DNA of 64,000 nt from Streptosporangium lutulentum. GTDB lineage: Bacteria; Actinomycetota; Actinomycetes; Streptosporangiales; Streptosporangiaceae. Both the position numbers and the translations under genes were made by a program. Position 1 is the first letter of the stretch; every line of letters begins with the position of its first letter. Of the stretch, positions 56,048 to 64,000 are shown one piece after another. The notes beneath the pieces are model-generated. The model was given only the letters and a program-made list of their open reading frames with translations, was not told the DNA's origin and did no database searches. The DNA lies in NCBI RefSeq assembly GCF_030811455.1, contig NZ_JAUSQU010000001.1:9796001-9860000 (forward strand), read 5' to 3'.

Positions 56048-56601
56048 CCTGCGCCGGACGATTCCGCCGAACGTCGTGTCTCACGCCGGACGGGGGTGAA
56101 ACCCCGGTGAAACCGATCCTCCTTACCCTGATCTCGATCAGCGTCGATGTCGCCCGGGGGCGGCATCCGAGGTGTTCGTGAGGTGAAGGTGGCTGTCCGT
56201 GCCCGGTTCCGACGACGTGCTGCCCGGGGAAGTCGCGAGCCACGGCTCGGTGAGCGCCACCGAGGCTCCGGGCACGCGGTCCACCTTCGCGGAGTCGTCC
56301 AGCCGGCCGAGGTGTGGCGGCCCCTTCGGGAGTCGTGCCGCGTCCCGGCCGGTGCCGGCCGGGAGCGACGTCAGGCGGGGCGCGCCTGGCGAGGGCGTCA
56401 TCGCCGTGACCTCCGCGGGGGCGGTCACGGCCTTGGCGGGGGCCACCGGGCCGTACGCGGTCAGGACCAGGCTTTCGGGACGATCGGGGAACCTCTCCAC
56501 CGGCACGCCTTCTCTCACCGTCACGTGACACAGGTGACAGATGGGCGCGCAGACCGGAGACTGCTCCTGATCCCATCGAAGACGAGGACGGGGAGGAACG
56601 A
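56048..56601. other. Stretch without a supported gene
   Basis: About 550 bp. Overlapping frames exist on both strands (minus 56524-56138 starts VREGVPVERFPDRPESLVLT and could be a decayed gene), but none has a ribosome site plus recognisable domain. GGGGAGGA at 56590 serves the peptide gene at 56602. Confidence 0.4.
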
Positions 56602-56757
56602 ATGAAGAAGATGAAGAGCGCGTTACTGGCCATGACGGTGGCCGCTCTGCTGGGGGCGGGCGCCGCGCCCGCCGCCGCGGTGACGCCCTACGACGGCCAC
56701 TGCCCCAAGGGCGCCGACTGCGACAGTCACTGGATGGCTCCCGGTGACCCCGACTGA
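56602..56757 (+). CDS. Small secreted peptide
   Basis: 51 residues. A short basic start (KKMKSALL), hydrophobic core (AMTVAALLGAGA) and an APAAAV cleavage region give a clear signal peptide; the mature part would be about 25 residues with two Cys (GHCPKGADCDSHW). GGGAGGAA lies 3 bp before the ATG. It converges on the SARP-type regulator with 64 bp between the stops. It could be a signal, an antimicrobial or a structural peptide; nothing decides. Confidence 0.7.
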   Translation: MKKMKSALLAMTVAALLGAGAAPAAAVTPYDGHCPKGADCDSHWMAPGDPD

Positions 56758-56821
56758 TGCGGCGGCGACGGCCAGGCGTGAGGCGCGGATCGCTCTCGCC
56801 TGGCCGCGCGACGCGTCCGGA

Positions 56822-59776
56822 TCAGTACGGTAGGGGAGGGGACAGCATGTCGTCGAGGGCACGCCGGGCGTCGAGCGCCCGCTCGTGCCAGAGGGGCAGG
56901 CCGATCTGGGCGAACTCCCTGATCGCCCGATCCAGCATGGACACGGCCTGCTCGCGCTCGCCGCGTTTCGCCGCGAGCCGCCCGCCGGCCAGCCGGGCGC
57001 GGGCGGCGACGAACGCCTCCCCGAGTCCGTCGGCCAGCGTCAGCGCGGCGTCGAGGTGCTCGGCCGCGTGGTCGAGTTCTCCCGCCAGCAGTTCGGTCTC
57101 GCCCATGCCGAGCAGGCCGTACGCCTCCCCGATCCGGTCTCCGATCGCCTGGGACGCGGCGCTCACCTGCCGGTACGCGGCCTTGGCCTGTTCCGTGCGG
57201 CCCTGCCGCAGGTGCAGCGCGCCCATCCGGTTGAGGATCTGGGCGGCTCCTCGTAGATCGCCCAGATCGTGGTAGACGGCCAGCGCGGTCTCCAGGAGGG
57301 GGGTCGCGTCGGCGCGGCCGTGTTCGAGGTGGATCTGGGCGATGCTGCCGAGCACATGGGCCTCGGCGTGCCGGTCACCGACCTCGCGGAGCATCCGCAG
57401 CGCCCGCCGGTAACGGCGGAGCGCCCTCCCGGCGCGTCCCTCCACCCGCTCGATCAGCGCGGCGTTGCGCAGGGTCAGCGCCTGGCCGTGCTGGTCGTTC
57501 ACCGCCTCGAAGAGCGGCAGCGCGGCGTCGAAGTGTGGTTGTGCGGCGATGTAGTGCTGCCGGAACAGGTCGAGGGTGCCCAGCGAATAGAGCATCGCCG
57601 CCTCACCCCGCGTGTTGCCCACGCGCCGGACCGCGGCCAGCGCGGTCTCCGAGGTGTGCCGCCAGTTGTCGAAGTGCCCCTGGGCCTCGAACAGCGTGAT
57701 CGCCGTCATGGCCAGGTCCCAGCAGGTGTCGCTCAGGTCGAGCCGGGCCGCCTGCTCCACCGCCGCCACCAGGCCGAGCCGTTCGCTGCGCAGCCAACCG
57801 GCCGGATCGGAGAGCAGCCGTCGCACGGTGGACGTCCCGCAGTCCCAGCGAGGCCCGTCGCCGTGCAGCACGGTGTAGTCGCCGCCGTACTGCCGCCGGT
57901 GCGCCTGTTCGGCGAGCGCGAGGTAACCGCCGGTCAGCCGGGTCAGAGCCGCGTCGACGGCGCCGGGCGGCTCGTCGGCCCCGCCGCGTTCCCTGGCGTG
58001 CAGCCGTACCAGGTCGTGGATGCGATAGCGCGGCTCACCGATGCCGTCCAGGCCCGCGTACTCGATGAGCTGCGCCTCCATCAGCCCCTCCAGCACGTCC
58101 TCGGCCTCGCGTGGTTCGGTGTCGAGGAGGGCCGCGGCGACCCAGCCGGCGAAGTCGGGTGTCTCGACCAGGCCGAGGCGCCGGAACAGGGTACGGCTGG
58201 GCTCGGTGAGTCCCGAGTAGCCGAGGGCGAGGCTGGCCCGCACCGACAGGGCGCCGTGGGTGAGCTCGTCGAGCCGGTCGTGCTCGGCGGCGAGCCGGGA
58301 GACCAGCCGATCGACGGTCCAGTGCGGTCGTGCGGCCAGCCGCGCTCCGGCGATCCGGAGGGCCAGGGGCAGCCGTCCGCACAGCTCGGCCAGGTGCTCC
58401 ACGGCGGCGCCGTCGGCGGTCAGCTCGGCCCGGCCGGTGATCGCGCTCAGCAGTCCGACGGCGGCGGTACCGGTGAGGACTCCGAGGACGAGGCGGTGCG
58501 CGCCGGGCAGCGCGGTCAGCGCGCCGCGACTCGTGATCATCACCGCGCAGCCGTTCCCGGGCGGGATCAGCGGTTCGACCTGGGCCTCGTCGGCGGCGTC
58601 GTCCAGCAGGACCAGGACGCGCCGGCCGGACAGCCGGGCGCGGAACACCTCGGCGCGCTCGTCCAGACCGTCCGGGATGGCCGAGCCCGGCACACCGAGC
58701 GCGCGCAGGAACCGGCTGAGCGCGTGCGACGGTTCGATCGGCTCGGCTCCCGCGCCGCGCAGGTTCACGTACAGCTGGCCGTCGGGGAAGTCGTCCCGCA
58801 TCTCGTGGGCGGCCTGTACGGCCAGCGCGGTCTTGCCCACCCCCGGCATGCCGGAGACGGCGCATATCGCCGGGGTGGCGGCGGGGCGGTCGCGCAGGAT
58901 CGAGGTGAGCCGGCGCAGTTCGTCCTCGCGTCCGGTGAGATCGCCCACCCCGGCGGGGAGCAGGAACGGCACCGGATCCGACGGCGCGGTCGCGGTCGGC
59001 CCTGCCGGCGGCTCCGCTCCCGCGTGGAGGTCCAGGCCGATGTGGGCGTCCCCGCGCAGGATGGCCGCCTCCAGGGCGCGCAGTTGCGGCCCCGGTTCCA
59101 ACCCCAGTTCCTCGGCCAGGACGGCGCGGGTACGCCGGTAGGTCTCCAGTGCCTCCGTACGCTGCCCGGACCGGTGCATCGCCACCATCAGCCGGGCGGC
59201 GGCGGACTCCACCAGCGGATTCTCCGCGACCATCGAGATCAGCTCGGGAATGATCTCGGCGTGCCTGCCCAGCACCAGATCGACGTCGATGCGTTCGGTC
59301 AGCACCCGCCTGCGGTCCTGCTCCAGCCGCTCCGCGGCCTCCGCCAGCGGGGTCACGTCGTCCAGACCGGCGAAGGCGCGGCCGCGCCACAGCGCGAGCG
59401 CCTCTCTCTGCAGGACGGCCGCCCGCTGCAGATCCTTCAGGTCCAGTGCCCTCCTGGCGCGCTCGGCCAGGTCGGCGAAGTGCCAGGCGTCCACTTCCGC
59501 CGTCTGTGCCGACAGCGCGTAACCCGAGCGGTCGTGCCGGATCCGCTCGGGATCGTCCAGGGTCTTGCGCAGCCGATGCACGAGCACCTGCAGGTTCTTG
59601 CCGGCGCGGGGCCCGAGCCGCTCCCCCCACATCGCGTCGATCAGCGTCTCGGCTGCCACGACGCGCCCCTGCGCGCAGATGAGCAACGCCAGCAGTTGCT
59701 CCTGCCTCCGGGAGGACAGCGACGCCGGCTGCCCGTCGACGACGAGCGTCATATCGCCAAGTACCTGGAACCTCAC
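56822..59776 (-). CDS. SARP-type regulator: BTAD, NB-ARC and TPR domains
   Basis: 984 residues from GTG 59776 (CGGGAGC 4 bp upstream); an in-frame TTG lies at 59806. Order: OmpR-like winged HTH (VRFQVLGDMTLVVDG, LSSRRQEQLLALLI), BTAD (about 95-240, LEPGPQLRALEAAILRG), NB-ARC ATPase (VSGMPGVGKTALAVQAAHEM, VLVLLDDAADEAQ), helical region, and C-terminal TPRs (about 650-980). This is the AfsR-like SARP architecture, usually an activator of secondary metabolism or stress genes. No biosynthetic cluster is seen next to it. Confidence 0.92.
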   Translation of the reverse strand: MRFQVLGDMTLVVDGQPASLSSRRQEQLLALLICAQGRVVAAETLIDAMWGERLGPRAGKNLQVLVHRLRKTLDDPERIRHDRSGYALSAQTAEVDAWHFADLAERARRALDLKDLQRAAVLQREALALWRGRAFAGLDDVTPLAEAAERLEQDRRRVLTERIDVDLVLGRHAEIIPELISMVAENPLVESAAARLMVAMHRSGQRTEALETYRRTRAVLAEELGLEPGPQLRALEAAILRGDAHIGLDLHAGAEPPAGPTATAPSDPVPFLLPAGVGDLTGREDELRRLTSILRDRPAATPAICAVSGMPGVGKTALAVQAAHEMRDDFPDGQLYVNLRGAGAEPIEPSHALSRFLRALGVPGSAIPDGLDERAEVFRARLSGRRVLVLLDDAADEAQVEPLIPPGNGCAVMITSRGALTALPGAHRLVLGVLTGTAAVGLLSAITGRAELTADGAAVEHLAELCGRLPLALRIAGARLAARPHWTVDRLVSRLAAEHDRLDELTHGALSVRASLALGYSGLTEPSRTLFRRLGLVETPDFAGWVAAALLDTEPREAEDVLEGLMEAQLIEYAGLDGIGEPRYRIHDLVRLHARERGGADEPPGAVDAALTRLTGGYLALAEQAHRRQYGGDYTVLHGDGPRWDCGTSTVRRLLSDPAGWLRSERLGLVAAVEQAARLDLSDTCWDLAMTAITLFEAQGHFDNWRHTSETALAAVRRVGNTRGEAAMLYSLGTLDLFRQHYIAAQPHFDAALPLFEAVNDQHGQALTLRNAALIERVEGRAGRALRRYRRALRMLREVGDRHAEAHVLGSIAQIHLEHGRADATPLLETALAVYHDLGDLRGAAQILNRMGALHLRQGRTEQAKAAYRQVSAASQAIGDRIGEAYGLLGMGETELLAGELDHAAEHLDAALTLADGLGEAFVAARARLAGGRLAAKRGEREQAVSMLDRAIREFAQIGLPLWHERALDARRALDDMLSPPLPY

Positions 59777-60142
59777 CGAAGCTCCCGAATGGTTCGCAGA
59801 TCTCAAGGGCCGGTACGAACCGCGCCGCTCCGGAGACGGTCCGTAGTTGTCTGATTTCGGGGAGTATAGCCCGAATGGATCACCTTATGGTAAGGCGTTG
59901 AAGGTCCATTTCGGTGGCCATAATGCCGATTCGGATCGCCCGCTCACCGGGGTGCCGACGGCGAGGGCGCTCCTCCTTCCGCGCCGGGCGAGTCCACGGG
60001 AGGGGGAGCGGGTGGTCGGCGATGAGATCGAAGCTGTGAGGGTCCGTGGTGTGCGGTTTCTCGCGGAGCGGGCGTGGGCATTCGTGATCGGCTGGGGGGG
60101 CGAACGCTCGAAGCCCTCACTCTGCCGCGATGTCGGACGGCG
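59777..60142. other. Intergenic region before the transporter operon end
   Basis: About 360 bp holding the regulator promoter; no gene or strong palindrome was found. Confidence 0.45.
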
Positions 60143-61291
60143 TCAGCGAGAGGTCATGGTGGACAGGCTCTCGTCCTGCACCGACGCCGCCACGTCCCGC
60201 GTCACACGGTATCCGGAAAGGTCGGCGCTCTCACCGCCGGTGACGATCTCCTCGGCGGCGAGGCGGCCGAGTTCGGGTGCGAGATTCACCCCGCTGTGTG
60301 TCACGAGGTTGTAGAGGCCAGGCGCCTGCGGGTGCACGCCGACGAGCGGCAGCCCGTCGACGGGCACCGGCCTGATGCCCAGGCGGATACCGGCCAACCG
60401 GGCCGCGCGCAGCGCGGGGATGACCCGCTGCCCGCTCGCGTGCAGCCGCTCCTCCAGCCCGCTCTCCGCCTCCGCGGTGCCCTCGGCGGACAGCAACGCG
60501 TCGACGGGCCAGGAGATCGAGCAGATCCGGTCGCCGGGCGCGGGGCGCAGGTCCACCTCGGGTGTCGCGAGGATGGCGCCCAGCCGTGCGTCCGGAACGG
60601 GGGTGCTCTCCCCGACCAGCCCCGGGATGCCGGTCATGGGCAGGCCGATGCCCGCGAGAGCGGCGACGCGGTCGGCGTCAGGACCGGTGCAGTTCACCAC
60701 CCAGTCGGCCTCCCACCGGCGGATTCCGGTCTCGACCCCCCTGACGCGGTCGCCCTCGCGGATCAGGGCGGTCGCCCGCTGGCCGTACCGGATGTCGGCG
60801 CCGAGCAGGGCCGCGCGGTCGAGCAACCGCCGCACGAACAGCGGGGCGTCGTACCAGGCACTCTGGTCGTGGATCACCAGCTCGTGGGCGGTGCAGGAGC
60901 TCGGGTCGACGGAGGGCGCGAGCTCGCGGAGCTCCGCGGGGTCGGCGATGCGGCATGGGTGTCCCCAGGACTGCAGGCGGATCGCCCGCTCCCTGATCGC
61001 CCGCTGGTCCTGCTCGCTGCCGCCCCACTGGATCGCGGGCATCGGATGCCGCCAGGACGGGGCTCCCAGTTCCTCGGTCAGCGTGGTGTGCAGCGCGGAG
61101 CTGCGGCGGTTGAGTTCGTAGTAGGAGCGCGGAGTCTTCAGATGGGTGACGTCCATGGAGAACGTCGCGCTGGACGTGCCGGCGGCGGGGCCACCGGCTT
61201 CGATCACGACGACCGAGGCCCCGGCCTGGACCAGGTGGTATGCCACGGAGGCGCCGAGAACTCCGGCGCCGAGAACGATTACACGGGACAC
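60143..61291 (-). CDS. FAD-dependent amino-acid oxidase (DAO family)
   Basis: 382 residues from GTG 61291 with AAGGAAAT upstream. VIVLGAGVLGASVAYHLVQA is the dinucleotide fold, VVVIEAG the second strand; SATFSMDV and the C-terminal GIRPVPVDGLPLVGV, YNLVTHSGVNLAPELGRLAA are typical of glycine/D-amino-acid/sarcosine oxidases. It is the last gene of a four-gene operon with a polar amino-acid importer, 17 bp after the ATPase gene, suggesting oxidation of the imported compound. Confidence 0.9.
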   Translation of the reverse strand: MSRVIVLGAGVLGASVAYHLVQAGASVVVIEAGGPAAGTSSATFSMDVTHLKTPRSYYELNRRSSALHTTLTEELGAPSWRHPMPAIQWGGSEQDQRAIRERAIRLQSWGHPCRIADPAELRELAPSVDPSSCTAHELVIHDQSAWYDAPLFVRRLLDRAALLGADIRYGQRATALIREGDRVRGVETGIRRWEADWVVNCTGPDADRVAALAGIGLPMTGIPGLVGESTPVPDARLGAILATPEVDLRPAPGDRICSISWPVDALLSAEGTAEAESGLEERLHASGQRVIPALRAARLAGIRLGIRPVPVDGLPLVGVHPQAPGLYNLVTHSGVNLAPELGRLAAEEIVTGGESADLSGYRVTRDVAASVQDESLSTMTSR

Positions 61292-61308
61292 GTGGATTTC
61301 CTTCGGAA

Positions 61309-62070
61309 TCAGAGAACCTTGCTCAGGAACGCCTTGGTGCGCTCGTGCTGGGGCGCGCCGAGAAGGGCGCTGGGCAGCCCTGACTCGACGACGACACCGC
61401 CGTCCATGAAGACCAGCGTGTCGCACACCTCGCGGGCGAATCCCATCTCGTGGGTAACGATGATCATGGTCATGCCGTCCTCGACGAGCGCGCGCATGAC
61501 GTCCAGTACCTCGCCCACGAGTTCGGGATCCAGAGCGGAGGTGGGCTCGTCGAAGAGCATGAGGTCGGGCCGCATCGCCAGGGCGCGGGCGATGGCCACT
61601 CGCTGCTGCTGTCCGCCGGAGAGCTGTGCGGGGTGGGCGTTCGTCTTGTCCGCCAGTCCCACCCTGGCGAGCAGGTCGTGGGCGCGCTCGCGGACCGCGG
61701 CCTTGGGCTCCTTCTTGACCATGATGGGTGCCGCCATGACGTTCTCGAGCGCGGTCATGTGCGGGAAGAGGTTGAAGCGCTGGAAGACCATTCCGATGCC
61801 GCGACGTTGCCGGGCGACGGCGTGGTCCGGCAGCTCGTAGACCTTCCCTTCGCGCTCCTCGTAGCCGATCAGCCGATCGTGGACGTAGAGGCGGCCCGCG
61901 TCGATGCGTTCCAGATGGTTGACGCAGCGCAGGAAGGTGGACTTGCCCGACCCGGAGGGGCCGATCACGGCCAGCACCTCTCCCTGCCCCACCTCGAGAT
62001 CGATGCCCTTGAGCACCTCGAGCGTGCCGTAGCTCTTGCACACTCCCTCGGCTCTGACGACTGCGTTCAT
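61309..62070 (-). CDS. Polar amino-acid ABC transporter ATPase (GlnQ-like)
   Basis: 253 residues from ATG 62070. Walker [11 protein letters not shown]-loop [16 protein letters not shown], signature LSGGQQQR, Walker [15 protein letters not shown] and the switch His in IIVTHEMG are complete. The length fits the amino-acid import group. It overlaps the permease gene by 4 bp. Confidence 0.95.
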   Translation of the reverse strand: MNAVVRAEGVCKSYGTLEVLKGIDLEVGQGEVLAVIGPSGSGKSTFLRCVNHLERIDAGRLYVHDRLIGYEEREGKVYELPDHAVARQRRGIGMVFQRFNLFPHMTALENVMAAPIMVKKEPKAAVRERAHDLLARVGLADKTNAHPAQLSGGQQQRVAIARALAMRPDLMLFDEPTSALDPELVGEVLDVMRALVEDGMTMIIVTHEMGFAREVCDTLVFMDGGVVVESGLPSALLGAPQHERTKAFLSKVL

Positions 62071-62921
62071 CTGCTGAACCTGCGTTCGATGTAGTACTGG
62101 CCCGCGTTGAGTACGGTCGTCGCCACGAGGTACCAGACGCATGCCACCGTGAGGAGCGGGACCTGCTGGAAGTTGCGCGAGTAGATGCCCTGAATCGAGG
62201 TGAGCAGCTCGGGTACGGCTATCGCGAAAACGAGCGAGGTGGTCTTGAGCATCGAGACCACCTGGTTGCCCGTAGGCGGGATGATCACTCGCATGGCCTG
62301 GGGAAGGATGATCTTCTGCAGTGTCTGGAAGCGGGTCATGCCCAGGGCGTGGGCCGCCTCGGTCTGGCCGTCGTCGACCGAGGTGAGGCCCGCGCGGACG
62401 ATCTCCCCCATGTAGGCGGCCTCGTGCAGCCCCAGTCCGAGCACCGCCGCCGCCATCTGCGTGATGATCTGATTGGTGTCGAACTCGAAGAACGTCGGCC
62501 CCCACGGGACGCCCACCCCGATCTTCGGGACCACGGCGGACAGGAAGTACCAGAACAGCAGCTGAACCAGTAGCGGGGTGCCGCGGAAGACCCAGATGTA
62601 GAACGCGCTCAGCTTGGACAGCAGCGGATTGGGCGACATCCGCAGGACGGCGAGCAGGGCTCCGCCCGCGATGCCGACCACCATGGCGAGAAACGTGAGC
62701 AACAGCGTGGTGCCGAGCCCCCGCAGGACCGCCGGGGAGAAGAGGTACTCGCCGACCACCTCCCACTGCATGCGAGGGTTGGCCGCCCACCCCTGCAGCA
62801 GGAAGATCACCAGGAAGGCCAGCACCGCCGAGCCCACCCACCGGCCCGGGTGCCGAAGCGGAACCGCCTGGATCGTGGCGGTCCCCGAGCGCCGGTCGGA
62901 GGTCTCGGGAGGCGTGGTCAC
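62067..62921 (-). CDS. Polar amino-acid ABC transporter permease
   Basis: 284 residues with about five or six membrane helices ([33 protein letters not shown]). [19 protein letters not shown] and the EAA loop [20 protein letters not shown] mark the HisM/GlnP type. It overlaps the binding-protein gene by 4 bp, so all three transporter genes are coupled. Confidence 0.95.
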   Translation of the reverse strand: MTTPPETSDRRSGTATIQAVPLRHPGRWVGSAVLAFLVIFLLQGWAANPRMQWEVVGEYLFSPAVLRGLGTTLLLTFLAMVVGIAGGALLAVLRMSPNPLLSKLSAFYIWVFRGTPLLVQLLFWYFLSAVVPKIGVGVPWGPTFFEFDTNQIITQMAAAVLGLGLHEAAYMGEIVRAGLTSVDDGQTEAAHALGMTRFQTLQKIILPQAMRVIIPPTGNQVVSMLKTTSLVFAIAVPELLTSIQGIYSRNFQQVPLLTVACVWYLVATTVLNAGQYYIERRFSR

Positions 62922-63820
62922 GCTGAGCCGCCGTCGACCATGGCCTTGTCAAGGGCGCCGGACGACACCTGCCATTTCGTCAGGATCTTGGCGTAGGAGC
63001 CGTTGTCCATCAGCTCCTGCAGAGCTCCCTGAACGGCCTTCACCAGGGACTGGTCCTCTTTGTTGACCAAGATCCCGTAGGGCAGGAAGCGGTAGGGCTG
63101 CCCGACCTGTTTCATCTGCCCGCCGGACTGCCCTGCCTGGTAGGCGACGGTGGGGGTGCCGCCGATGAAGGCGTTGGCCCGCCCCGTGGAGACCGCCTGG
63201 ATGCAGCCGACGGTGTCGGGGAAGACCAGCACCTTGAGCTCCGCCTTGCCCGCCGCCGAGCACTTCTTGGCCTGCTGCTGGGCGTCGTCCACCTGGGCGG
63301 TGCCCTGCTCGACGGCCGTCACCTTGCCGCAGAGATCGTCCAGCGAGGCGACCGACGCGGCGTCCTTCTCCTGGACCAGGAGCGAGCTGCTCGTCTTGAA
63401 GTAGTCGACGAAGGTGACCTTCCCGCGGCGTTCCGGCGTGTCCAGCATCGCCTGGACGGCCAGGTCGTAGCGGCGCGCCTGGACACCGGCGATGAGGCTG
63501 TCGAAGCTGGCCTGGTTGAACGTCACCTTGACGCCCATCACCTGGCCGATCGCCTTCATCAGCTCCGGCTCCAGGCCGGTGATCGACGTGTTGTCGGTGT
63601 CGAGGAAGACCAGGGGCGGGTAGTTGTGACCGGCCGCGATGTTCAGCGTGCCGCTCTGCTTGATCTTGTCGGGCAGCAGGTCGTACAGCCCTTGGTCCTT
63701 CTGTTGCGCCGGGGCGGCCACCGTGGCCTTGCCGTCGGCCGGGTCGTTCCCGCCACAAGCCGCCACGGACAGAAGTCCCGCCAGGCTGAGAGCGACAGCC
63801 ACACCGGCTTTCAAACGCAT
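62918..63820 (-). CDS. Amino-acid-binding lipoprotein of the ABC importer
   Basis: 300 residues from ATG 63820. A lipoprotein signal ends at VAAC (about residue 20). The family-3 solute-binding pattern is clear: [48 protein letters not shown], and a domain-2 segment [12 protein letters not shown]. First gene of the operon. Ligand likely a polar amino acid or amine. Confidence 0.93.
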   Translation of the reverse strand: MRLKAGVAVALSLAGLLSVAACGGNDPADGKATVAAPAQQKDQGLYDLLPDKIKQSGTLNIAAGHNYPPLVFLDTDNTSITGLEPELMKAIGQVMGVKVTFNQASFDSLIAGVQARRYDLAVQAMLDTPERRGKVTFVDYFKTSSSLLVQEKDAASVASLDDLCGKVTAVEQGTAQVDDAQQQAKKCSAAGKAELKVLVFPDTVGCIQAVSTGRANAFIGGTPTVAYQAGQSGGQMKQVGQPYRFLPYGILVNKEDQSLVKAVQGALQELMDNGSYAKILTKWQVSSGALDKAMVDGGSA

Positions 63821-63858
63821 CGCCACAGGACACCCCCTCTCAGGTGAAACGCCGTTTT

Positions 63859-63873
63859 CATTAGTCCCTAATG
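63859..63873. promoter_or_regulatory. Operator-like palindrome upstream of the ABC operon
   Basis: CATTAG-TCC-CTAATG, a perfect 6-bp inverted repeat 38 bp before the binding-protein start. It lies in an AT-rich patch likely to overlap the promoter; the cognate regulator is not in the window. Confidence 0.5.
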
Positions 63874-64000
63874 ATGGGAGTCCGGCGTGAGAAAACAAGA
63901 TGAACCAGAACGCCGGTTCGCGCACAGGTTGTTCAGCTGTCCTTATCCTCGGCAACAACCTCCACCTGCATATACGACGTGGGCGCCGGATCTGTCATGG

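Noticed and set aside
56138-56524. A 128-codon minus-strand ORF between the M81 gene and the peptide gene
   Set aside because: Its first 30 residues look protein-like, but an equally long frame runs on the other strand, there is no ribosome site, and no family is recognised.
57269-59854. An 861-codon plus-strand frame opposite the SARP-type regulator
   Set aside because: Shadow frame; the opposite strand has complete BTAD, NB-ARC and TPR motifs.

Overview
The window looks like chromosome of a high-GC, filamentous-type actinomycete. GTG and TTG starts are frequent, and it carries XRE/DUF397/ATPase regulator cassettes, a SARP-NB-ARC-TPR regulator, DUF6571-like and BTRD-type repeat proteins, and secreted cell-wall hydrolases. 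A Streptosporangium/Nonomuraea-like host is my inference; no rRNA or species marker is present. No tRNA, rRNA or CRISPR array was seen.

Region 1 (1-26.5 kb) is a defence island built on a complete type 2 BREX (Pgl) system: pglW (2.2-6.4 kb), then pglX-pglY-pglZ-brxD-brxHI as one tightly packed operon (13.1-26.5 kb). Just upstream of pglW is the 3' part of a GmrSD/BrxU-like DUF262-DUF1524 gene carrying an MGMT-like domain that lacks the acceptor cysteine. The operon is split between pglW and pglX by about 6.7 kb of accessory DNA: a higBA-like toxin-antitoxin pair, an IS1380 transposase scar with a strong terminator, a DUF6571-like gene, a lipoprotein, a small coiled-coil protein, and a WhiJ-type regulatory cassette (ATPase, small partner, XRE-DUF5753, DUF397) directly before pglX.

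Region 2 (26.5-33.7 kb) is visibly more AT-rich, at least on its left side. A SNF2-family helicase is transcribed leftward, away from a translationally coupled pair: an EACC1-type small protein and a 1241-residue fusion of a caspase-like peptidase with a superfamily 1 helicase. This pair is the best candidate in the window for a poorly described conflict system.

Region 3 (33.7-37.1 kb) is a landing pad: an intact ISAs1-family element with 10-bp target duplication inside a small ORF, then an IS3-family element whose OrfB carries a one-base frameshift, then a truncated BTRD-type repeat gene.

Region 4 (37.1-44.1 kb) has two secreted peptidoglycan hydrolases (amidase and M23) sharing an almost identical C-terminal module, two zinc-less MDR oxidoreductases, and a coupled pair (large membrane protein plus DUF5955-like protein) sharing a short beta-type motif.

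Region 5 (44.2-50 kb) mixes gene fragments (UvrD-like helicase tail, IS630 head, WYL regulator tail), a NYN-domain nuclease, a small protein with the same C-terminal domain as the DUF262 protein at the left edge, a double-SUKH-type protein, an SDR enzyme and a TetR regulator. A roughly 45-bp intergenic repeat brackets 46.6-50.0 kb.

Region 6 (50-64 kb) is ordinary metabolism and regulation: a secreted alpha/beta hydrolase, an ADP-ribosylglycohydrolase with an 11-residue repeat insert, a ROK regulator with an M81-family hydrolase, a tiny secreted peptide facing a SARP-type regulator, and a leftward polar amino-acid ABC importer operon ending in an FAD-dependent amino-acid oxidase.
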